Positions 1 to 5,058 of a DNA stretch of 5,816 nt are shown piece after piece. The notes under the pieces are model-generated. The model was given only the letters and a program-made list of their open reading frames with translations. It had not been told where the DNA came from and did not search any database. This DNA is from Candidatus Dojkabacteria bacterium. GTDB taxonomy: Bacteria; Patescibacteriota; Dojkabacteria; B142; OLB20. A program made the position numbers and the translations under genes. Location: the NCBI GenBank assembly GCA_020429485.1, contig JAGQLK010000079.1, positions 1 through 5,816 on the forward strand, read 5' to 3'. Within the stretch, counting starts at the first letter, position 1. Every line of letters starts with the position of its first letter.

Positions 1-7
1 GAACTTA

Positions 8-991
8 TTAATGTGAATGTTGGTTAGATTGAAATGAGTTATGCCAGTGATCGAAAAGCCTCTGTCTAACTATCCTGGCATATCTATTTTCTCCGGCACT
101 AGGAAATAATGATAGTGCATGCCAGATTCTAGCTAGGCCGTTTATAAGTAAGAATGACTTCTGTTCTTCATCTAAATTTTTTAAAGTCGTTTCACTTACC
201 ATGGCAACAAGTTCTGCATATAGATAGTGTTCCTCAGCCATCTGATATTGAATGTAATCTATTGTAGATGATGGGAAATACAAACGGTTTCTTACAATCT
301 GAGCTAATTGTCTTGATGAGTGTATTCTGCGTGTATCTACACCGAGCCATTCAAGGAGCGGATTATTTCTAGTTAAACCTCTGAAGCTTACTAGCTGATT
401 AGTATCTATTGCCATTACTTCCTGCTTAGATGAAGAGTAAGCAAATTGATCTTCTGGTAATACTTTAGCTTGTTGCGCCATTCTAGTGTATGCAGTTAGG
501 AAAGTTTCTTCATCATATCCATCATTTAGCATTTGATGTAACGGTCCCCAATGCAGGTCTGTTCGATCAGCAATATTTTCTTGTACTACAATAAACTCTC
601 TCTCTCCTGCAAAATGAGTCATCCCGGAATAATCTATTTCTTCACCTGTACAATCTATCAATTGACGCCTCACTACTACAAAGTTTGAGTTTGGAGTGTG
701 TGTGGGTAGGTGAGTAGCAACAATGTCATGCTCATTCATGAGATGCATCCAAATCTGTCCAAGAGTGGCACCTGTTTGAAAATATGAAGGAACAGTTGCT
801 GTTTTGAGCCTCTTTACTACTAAGTCTGGATAATCATCGCATTGATAGACAGCGTGATAGAACCCACCACCATCTACTAGTTGTGTTAATGGCATACCTC
901 TATTTAAGTCAACAACTAGGTTTTTACTTCGAGTGCCAAATTCAGAGTTACCATTATGAAATTGTACATATTCTGGATTGTAGAGTTCCAT
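8..991 (-). CDS. Uncharacterised protein, possible degenerate kinase-like fold
   Basis: A complete 327-residue reading frame runs from ATG to TAA. I do not recognise it as a named family. The N-terminal half resembles the N-lobe of protein-kinase-like folds such as the YrbL type. A glycine-rich turn at residues 38-49 (LVDGGGFYHAVY) is followed by a strand ending in a lysine (DLVVK, Lys60), and a hinge-like strand lies at 135-140 (VVQENI). Asp181 and Asp196 (in MAIDTN) sit roughly where a catalytic and a metal-binding aspartate would be, but there is no HRD or DFG motif and no clear catalytic-loop asparagine. If the fold is right, it is divergent or a pseudoenzyme. The C-terminal third (225-315) looks helical. 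No signal peptide or membrane segment is visible, so it is probably cytoplasmic. It lies 60 bp downstream of the HAD gene on the same strand but has its own promoter. The coding call is firm; the fold is a guess. Confidence 0.85.
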   Translation of the reverse strand: MELYNPEYVQFHNGNSEFGTRSKNLVVDLNRGMPLTQLVDGGGFYHAVYQCDDYPDLVVKRLKTATVPSYFQTGATLGQIWMHLMNEHDIVATHLPTHTPNSNFVVVRRQLIDCTGEEIDYSGMTHFAGEREFIVVQENIADRTDLHWGPLHQMLNDGYDEETFLTAYTRMAQQAKVLPEDQFAYSSSKQEVMAIDTNQLVSFRGLTRNNPLLEWLGVDTRRIHSSRQLAQIVRNRLYFPSSTIDYIQYQMAEEHYLYAELVAMVSETTLKNLDEEQKSFLLINGLARIWHALSLFPSAGENRYARIVRQRLFDHWHNSFQSNQHSH

Positions 992-1012
992 CGATATGCA
1001 TAAATAATGGGA

Positions 1013-1040
1013 ATTATACTAAATGAGATATATTTATCAA
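1013..1040 (-). promoter_or_regulatory. Sigma70-type promoter of the 327-aa gene
   Basis: On the minus strand TTGATA (1040-1035) is followed after 16 bp by a perfect TATAAT (1018-1013). The -10 box ends 21 nt before the ATG at 991, giving a leader of roughly 14-17 nt. The core (TTGATA, 16 bp, TATAAT, with AG just before the -10) is the same as that of the promoter at 1858-1885. No Shine-Dalgarno sequence lies between the -10 box and the ATG. Confidence 0.7.
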
Positions 1041-1046
1041 ATATAT
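1028..1046. repeat. Perfect AT-only inverted repeat over the -35 box
   Basis: Arms ATATATTT (1028-1035) and AAATATAT (1039-1046) pair perfectly around a 3-nt centre. The right arm and centre cover the -35 box (1035-1040) of the promoter for the 327-aa gene. It starts 6 bp downstream of the HAD gene stop codon. It could be an operator or a weak transcript hairpin. All pairs are A-T and no U-tract follows, so an intrinsic terminator is unlikely. In DNA this AT-rich, chance is a serious alternative. Confidence 0.4.
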
Positions 1047-1051
1047 ACGAC

Positions 1052-1774
1052 TTAGTAGGTTGTAGCTAATGTAGTAGCAGTTTTAGCGGGAACTATACTT
1101 AATATTTCTTCTAATTCCATAAGATTAGAAATCACATGAAAGTTCTTACTCTTAGGAAATTCATCCAATTGAAAATTTGAGTTAGGATCAAGCATGTAAT
1201 AGACAGAGCCACCATTCTTAAGTATGTAGTTAATAACTTTCTTGTCCCAGATATCATTCCCGACATAGACTACCTCGGAAAGAGGGATGTTGTGTTCAGC
1301 TATGATTTTCTTCAAAGCGTTAACTTTATCACCTTCAATATTTACCTTGATATCAGCAAAGTTACTATTCTTATCGAAAATTAGCTCATTTACAAAGACA
1401 TTCTTAGATTTGAAACCTAGCTGTAATACTTGATTAACAACAAGGTCTAAACCTGAGCTAAGTACATAGCAAGTCTCATCGTTATTTCTTATGAATGAAG
1501 CTATTTCGTGTGCCTCTTTATGAAAATTATCCTCAGCTAAATCAAGTATATCGACAAAATCCTGTCGAGTGCCGGGACGATTATACTTTCTTGCAAAGTA
1601 TTCTTTGAGAATTCTTACTTGTGTGTTGACCAAGAACTTATATGATATATCTCCTCTAAGGTAGCTAGAAACCAACACTTCAAATAAATCATAACACCCA
1701 AGATATTGGGCAAGATTCATATAAATGTTTTCTTCTTCTAGCAGAGTACCATCTGCGTCAAAAAATATATACAT
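1052..1774 (-). CDS. HAD-superfamily phosphatase, phosphoserine-phosphatase-like
   Basis: This complete 240-residue HAD hydrolase should cleave a phosphomonoester through an aspartyl-phosphate intermediate with Mg2+. All four motifs can be read. Motif I is FDADGT, with nucleophile Asp6 and acid/base Asp8. Motif II is VLSSG, around Ser106. Motif III is Lys150 in DKVNALKK. Motif IV is GNDIWD, with Asp174 and Asp177 as probable Mg ligands. The stretch from about 15 to 95 between motifs I and II is a helical C1 cap, as in the SerB/PgpC-like subfamily, and it determines the substrate. Motif IV lacks the usual GDxxND form, so the protein is divergent and the substrate cannot be named. No signal peptide or membrane segment is seen. 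It is transcribed from its own promoter, divergently from the 87-aa and Tam41-like genes. The last ten or so residues are threonine- and alanine-rich and probably disordered. Confidence 0.92.
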   Translation of the reverse strand: MYIFFDADGTLLEEENIYMNLAQYLGCYDLFEVLVSSYLRGDISYKFLVNTQVRILKEYFARKYNRPGTRQDFVDILDLAEDNFHKEAHEIASFIRNNDETCYVLSSGLDLVVNQVLQLGFKSKNVFVNELIFDKNSNFADIKVNIEGDKVNALKKIIAEHNIPLSEVVYVGNDIWDKKVINYILKNGGSVYYMLDPNSNFQLDEFPKSKNFHVISNLMELEEILSIVPAKTATTLATTY

Positions 1775-1790
1775 ATAAAAAGATATAATG

Positions 1791-1805
1791 GATATATATT
1801 ATATC
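1791..1805. repeat. Short inverted repeat over the HAD promoter -10 box
   Basis: Arms GATATA (1791-1796) and TATATC (1800-1805) pair around a 3-nt centre and span the -10 hexamer at 1798-1803. It could be a repressor site, but six A/T-dominated pairs are easily met by chance in this spacer. Confidence 0.25.
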
Positions 1806-1827
1806 AGAAATAGGAGTAGATGTTCAA
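1798..1827 (-). promoter_or_regulatory. Extended -10 promoter of the HAD phosphatase gene
   Basis: On the minus strand a perfect TATAAT (1803-1798) is preceded by TGA, giving the extended -10 pattern TGnTATAAT. A partial -35 box TTGAAC (1827-1822) lies 18 bp upstream. The -10 box ends 23 nt before the ATG at 1774, so the leader is about 15-17 nt, without a Shine-Dalgarno sequence. Confidence 0.65.
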
Positions 1828-1848
1828 CACTAGAAGCGTATTAAATTA

Positions 1849-1868
1849 AGCATTAGATTGATAATGCT
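1849..1868. repeat. Operator-like inverted repeat in the divergent spacer
   Basis: Perfect 7-bp arms AGCATTA (1849-1855) and TAATGCT (1862-1868) surround a 6-bp centre. They cover the -35 box TTGATA (1858-1863) of the rightward promoter and lie about 20 bp upstream of the leftward promoter's -35 box. The 20-bp size and the GC pair in each arm make this the best operator candidate in the window. A dimeric repressor bound here would block the rightward promoter. The regulator is unknown and none is encoded in the window. Confidence 0.5.
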
Positions 1869-1885
1869 ATTGTTTATAGTATAAT
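1858..1885 (+). promoter_or_regulatory. Sigma70-type promoter of the 87-aa gene
   Basis: TTGATA (1858-1863), a 16-bp spacer and a perfect TATAAT (1880-1885) lie in the divergent spacer. The -10 box ends 22 nt before the ATG at 1908, giving a leader of about 15-17 nt. The core is identical to that of the promoter at 1013-1040. The transcript may continue into the Tam41-like gene 44 bp after the 87-aa gene. Confidence 0.7.
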
Positions 1886-1907
1886 CCATTATTATAAAAT
1901 ATTCAAA

Positions 1908-2171
1908 ATGAGACGATTATTTGCATCTATTCCAGCATTTGATTGGGAAGGAACAGTTGCAGCAAAAATGGAAAGAGGAGAAGGGACTAACCAATATCAG
2001 GTGTCTGAATTTAGACCTGAGTTATCGTTACAGCATAAAAGAATCCTTGAAAATGAGGATGTTAATATGGGATTAGAAACAAGTCATTCTAGAAAACCTT
2101 TAGGAAATTACCTATTGCATAAATCCGGAACGATGTTGAGGGCTACAAGAATAGTTAGAAGCATCGTTTAA
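1908..2171 (+). CDS. Small uncharacterised protein, 87 aa
   Basis: A complete 87-residue frame runs from ATG to TAA and matches no family I recognise. It starts with a basic MRRLF and ends in a basic segment (residues 70-87, with HKSGTMLRATRIVRS) that could form an amphipathic helix. The middle (20-60) is polar and charged and may be disordered. There is no signal peptide, membrane segment or cysteine pair. The reading frame is supported by a strong promoter at the usual distance (1858-1885) and by arginine codons that are AGA, as in the next gene. It precedes the Tam41-like gene by 44 bp on the same strand, so the two may be co-transcribed. A lineage-restricted accessory protein is possible, but no function can be assigned. 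Confidence 0.7.
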   Translation: MRRLFASIPAFDWEGTVAAKMERGEGTNQYQVSEFRPELSLQHKRILENEDVNMGLETSHSRKPLGNYLLHKSGTMLRATRIVRSIV

Positions 2172-2186
2172 GCCAGACTCTTGGTA

Positions 2187-2195
2187 TGCTATACT
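2187..2195 (+). promoter_or_regulatory. Extended -10 promoter of the Tam41-like gene
   Basis: TGC followed by TATACT (2190-2195) forms an extended -10 element in the 44-bp gap after the 87-aa gene. It ends 20 nt before the ATG at 2216, the same geometry as the other promoters here. No good -35 box is present at 16-18 bp, which an extended -10 can tolerate. Just downstream, CAATATTG (2197-2204) is a perfect 8-bp palindrome in the leader. Confidence 0.5.
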
Positions 2196-2215
2196 CCAAT
2201 ATTGATAATTAGCGG

Positions 2216-3232
2216 ATGTCGGAATACATAATTTCTGCAGCAGAATTTGAAGCAAGATTCCCCTTTGATTCCTTGAAACAGGTATTACTATATGGCTCTA
2301 TGGTTTTTTCTCAAGATGATGTCGAGAAGCAGTCTTCGCCTGGAAATCTAGTTGACACTATCTTTATCGTTAGTGATACAGATGAGTTCCATGATGCTAA
2401 CTTCAGAACAAATATGGGAGACTACCCATTTATATTGAAATTATCGAGTGGATATGGATTAGTTGGTCCATGGATAAGTAAAAGAATACAAACCGCTGGT
2501 GCTAAAACTAGTTATTTTACAGATGTTCAAATTGCTGGCGAACATACTAAGTATGGAGTTATAGGCATAGATGACTATATAAGTGACTTAGAGAATTGGG
2601 ATACGCTTTATATGGCTGGTAGAGCTCACAAGGTTCAACACGTGATACCAATAAATGATGCTGATGTAGCTGCGAGGTTAGAGCAGGCAAGAAGAAGCAA
2701 CCTTGAGGCAGCTGTGAGAGTTGGGTTACTTATGAATCATGCTCATGAAGAAATTAGTGAAATAGATTTAATAGAAACAATTGTGGGAATATCATATCTT
2801 GGTGATGTTAGATCAAGAGTGGGAGCAAAGGGTAAAGACAAAGAGAAAAAACTAATGAGGCAACTAGAAGGTTTAACACTTATGTATAAGCCTATACTAA
2901 AACAGTGGGTTCAGGAAGGATTACTAACTAGTAGAGAGGGCGATGATGAACAAATCTTTTACTCTAGAATAATTTCTGTAGAGGAATTGAGTAGATTATT
3001 ACCTCAGAATCTAGCTTTGAAATTAGAAAAATTTACTGAAGGAGAAATAGATGCAAGACTTATCTCAGCAATTTCAGAAATTAACAGTGAGTCTAGTACA
3101 GTACAAGCACTCAAAGGTATCATTACTGCGGGGATATGGACTTCACTTCAGTATGCTGCAGCAAAACTACTCAAAGGTAAATTGAGAGATAGTAAGGGAG
3201 AGAGTATAATTAAGACAATATTTAGATTGTAA
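2216..3232 (+). CDS. tam41: Tam41-type phosphatidate cytidylyltransferase (CDP-DAG synthase)
   Basis: This 338-residue protein matches the Tam41/Mmp37 family from end to end. Tam41 is the peripheral, matrix-side mitochondrial enzyme that makes CDP-diacylglycerol from phosphatidate and CTP for phosphatidylglycerol and cardiolipin. The signatures appear in family order. The nucleotidyltransferase loop is LLYGSMVFSQ (24-33). The acidic strand is LVDTIFIVSD, with Asp47 and Asp54. Next come FHDANFRTNMGDY (58-70; WHxxN…NxxHYS in the family), YF (100-101), TKYGVI (111-116), DLENWDTLYMAGR (124-136), the helical NLEAAVRVGLLM (162-173), GISYLGDVR (191-199) and LKGIITAGI (299-307). The C-terminus is a basic amphipathic segment, which in Tam41 contributes to membrane contact. 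It starts directly before the catalytic core, without a targeting peptide. Family length is usual. All 17 arginines are AGA or AGG. Most bacteria use polytopic CdsA instead. Activity is inferred from homology; the family call is firm. Confidence 0.9.
   Translation: MSEYIISAAEFEARFPFDSLKQVLLYGSMVFSQDDVEKQSSPGNLVDTIFIVSDTDEFHDANFRTNMGDYPFILKLSSGYGLVGPWISKRIQTAGAKTSYFTDVQIAGEHTKYGVIGIDDYISDLENWDTLYMAGRAHKVQHVIPINDADVAARLEQARRSNLEAAVRVGLLMNHAHEEISEIDLIETIVGISYLGDVRSRVGAKGKDKEKKLMRQLEGLTLMYKPILKQWVQEGLLTSREGDDEQIFYSRIISVEELSRLLPQNLALKLEKFTEGEIDARLISAISEINSESSTVQALKGIITAGIWTSLQYAAAKLLKGKLRDSKGESIIKTIFRL
3182..3210 (+). promoter_or_regulatory. Internal promoter of the zinc-peptidase gene
   Basis: Inside the last codons of the Tam41-like gene, TTGAGA (3182-3187) is followed after 17 bp by a perfect TATAAT (3205-3210). 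The -10 box ends 24 nt before the TTG at 3235. This allows the peptidase gene to be expressed separately from the gene 2 nt upstream, and it supports the TTG start over the ATG at 3271. Confidence 0.6.
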
Positions 3233-3237
3233 TATTG
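3216..3237 (+). repeat. Leader hairpin enclosing the TTG start codon
   Basis: Arms CAATATT (3216-3222) and AATATTG (3231-3237) pair perfectly around an 8-nt loop. The right arm ends with the TTG start codon of the peptidase gene and the loop carries the end of the preceding gene, including its stop codon's first base. A transcript from the promoter at 3182-3210 would begin about where the left arm begins, so the whole leader could fold on itself. Translation of the preceding gene would open the stem. Mostly A-U pairs make it weak. Confidence 0.4.
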
Positions 3238-5058
3238 GAAACAAAATATCCTTATCCTGAACGCCCAAGTATGGGTATAGAAAATCATCTAGAAAGGCTA
3301 AATAGGCCTCCTTCTCATGAACTTAGAGAGGAGGAAAAAGTAGCAGTACTTGACCTTGAAAGACAATTGACACAAGGGATCGACTTAAGAGCAAATTTAC
3401 AAACAACCTTGCTTACTCCTAGAGGCAGAGAACAGCCACCCGTAAAAGGAATTGAAAGGGTATGGGAAATAAAAGTAAATACTTATAACTATTTCCCTGA
3501 TTATTTCTTAACATCGGATGGTAGAAACAGCTTAGAACAAGCTCTAGGTAGAAGCATAGATGAATTCGTAGACGCAAATGAAGTTAGTAGATTTTTGTTT
3601 AACATTAATTATAGCCAGCTATCACTAGAACAGAATGCAGCATTAAAGAGCTTACAGGCTAGTAGTTCTGAGTATGCAGAAAACATATTAGTACAAGCAT
3701 TCGTAGACTCTGGTTATAATCCTGATATTCAATTACCAAACTTAGAAAGAATAACTATAACTAGAGATCCAGAAGCACTTTTAGATAAGCTCGGTCAGAT
3801 GAGAAATTTAAAGCAGTTTCTCAAGGACTGTAGGCAGGGGATAGATTTAGATATGATCTCTCCTGCACAGGCAAATGCGACTAGGACAATACTTGATATT
3901 CATCAACGTAAACTTAATGAGATGCTTTCTGGTGCAGTTGTAGCTGCGAGAGCATATTTAAATGATCATCAAAGATACTTTGCTGGTGATTCTGATAACA
4001 TAGCAAATCAGCTAGCAGAACAAGCTGGTATTAATAATGATGACGGTGAATTCGATCAGACAAGACAAAGGAGTTTTGCACAATTTGATATTTTCAGACA
4101 AGGTGCTGGCGATAGAGATACTGAGGGGGATAATACAGCTATTGGACAAGAAGCCATTGATGATGTGATTAATTCATCAAATGGTAATGTAGATGCAGTT
4201 GAAAATGCAAGATACAGAGATATTGCCGAAACAGTATTTATAGAAGCTGAAGAATGGGTAACATGGGCCAAAAAAGTGCTGCGAGAGTATGGGTTACTTA
4301 GCGAGGAAGGTGACTATGATTCAGATAGACCTGGAAGGGCAAAAGATGATTTATGGCAAGTTGTAGTAGATCCTAAAGTTGTATCACTTAATGTAAGTAG
4401 TAGATTGGGTGCTGTTCAGATTCCAGCTAGGTTTAGAAGACGACTTGGTTCTATTTTGCCTAATGGTGCAGCGCCTATACTTGATCATGAGCTAGCTCAT
4501 GTAATACAAAACGAGAATAAAATGAGATTAGGACTATCAATATTCAATATGGTCGGGACAGATAGAGCAGTCGCTAATTTTGAGGCAGGTGCGATAGCAT
4601 GGGAAAGGGAGGCGCATAGTGTTCTTTTTGGCAACGTTAGGGGTGTAAACACATTCTATCTTGAAGGTATGAGAGCTAAAATTGCTGGCGGTGATTGGCA
4701 AACCGTTATGAAAGCAATGTATGCAAATATGCTTACGGCTAATCCTAATCGTGATCCTAGAGAGCTAGCTGCTTTAGCAGTTAATAGATCTAGAAGGTTA
4801 TTTAATCACGGAGGGGATGTGAATGATACCTCTAAATATCTTACAGATAGTAAAGATCTAGTTTATTTGGAACAAGAATTGATAGCTAGAAAGCTACATG
4901 AGTATGGTATGCAGCATCTTTTACTAGTAGGTGGAGTAAATCTTTCTACGCTGGCTGATCTATACGAAGCCGGAATGCTAGACATGGAAAAATTATTTTT
5001 ACCAACTAGGCGGCCTACAGAGATAATAGATGATGAGTTACAAGCAAAATTGAACTAA
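3235..5058 (+). CDS. DUF1704/MATCAP-like zinc metallopeptidase
   Basis: This 607-residue protein carries a gluzincin-type site. HELAH gives His418, Glu419 and His422, and the third ligand is probably Glu450 in NFEAGAIAWE, 28 residues on. Other DUF1704 features flank it: strands with the pattern WQVVVDP…VQIPARF (374-400) before the site, and a C-terminal series of RLFNHGGD (521-528), YLTDSKDLVYLEQE (535-548), HLLLVGGVNLSTL (561-573) and LFLPTRRP (587-594). Characterised relatives (MATCAP/vasohibin-like activity) remove C-terminal tyrosine from tubulin; the substrate here is unknown. The first 70 residues are charged. Residues 80-250 look helical, and about 250-320 is an acidic Asn/Gly/Gln-rich linker. 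No signal peptide or membrane segment is seen, so it is probably cytoplasmic. The start is TTG, 2 nt after the Tam41-like stop codon and 24 nt after a promoter; an ATG at 3271 would remove 12 residues. Its stop codon overlaps the arginase gene's stop. Confidence 0.87.
   Translation: METKYPYPERPSMGIENHLERLNRPPSHELREEEKVAVLDLERQLTQGIDLRANLQTTLLTPRGREQPPVKGIERVWEIKVNTYNYFPDYFLTSDGRNSLEQALGRSIDEFVDANEVSRFLFNINYSQLSLEQNAALKSLQASSSEYAENILVQAFVDSGYNPDIQLPNLERITITRDPEALLDKLGQMRNLKQFLKDCRQGIDLDMISPAQANATRTILDIHQRKLNEMLSGAVVAARAYLNDHQRYFAGDSDNIANQLAEQAGINNDDGEFDQTRQRSFAQFDIFRQGAGDRDTEGDNTAIGQEAIDDVINSSNGNVDAVENARYRDIAETVFIEAEEWVTWAKKVLREYGLLSEEGDYDSDRPGRAKDDLWQVVVDPKVVSLNVSSRLGAVQIPARFRRRLGSILPNGAAPILDHELAHVIQNENKMRLGLSIFNMVGTDRAVANFEAGAIAWEREAHSVLFGNVRGVNTFYLEGMRAKIAGGDWQTVMKAMYANMLTANPNRDPRELAALAVNRSRRLFNHGGDVNDTSKYLTDSKDLVYLEQELIARKLHEYGMQHLLLVGGVNLSTLADLYEAGMLDMEKLFLPTRRPTEIIDDELQAKLN

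Larger units (their letters stand above)
1775..1907. other. Divergent intergenic region, 133 bp
   Basis: This is the longest non-coding stretch in the window. It holds the leftward HAD promoter, the rightward promoter of the 87-aa gene, and two inverted repeats. The -35 boxes are 30 bp apart. No small ORF, terminator or RNA gene was seen in it. Confidence 0.75.

Noticed and set aside
1028..1054. Intrinsic terminator after the HAD gene
   Set aside because: The stem is all A-T and is not followed by a U-tract on the minus strand.
1784..1789. TATAAT on the plus strand as a second rightward promoter
   Set aside because: No -35 box at the right distance, no extended -10, and it lies over 110 nt from the gene, unlike every other promoter here.
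1908..2171. The 87-aa protein as half of a toxin-antitoxin pair
   Set aside because: Its neighbour is a 338-aa lipid enzyme and no toxin, antitoxin or DNA-binding motif is visible in it.
4056..4271. 71-codon open frame on the minus strand inside the peptidase gene
   Set aside because: It lies wholly antisense to a well-supported gene, has a low-complexity Ser/Ala/Leu composition typical of shadow frames, and I found no promoter for it.
3271..5058. ATG at 3271 as the start of the peptidase gene
   Set aside because: Possible, but the internal promoter's -10 box is 24 nt from TTG 3235, matching the spacing of all other genes here, and there is no SD before 3271.
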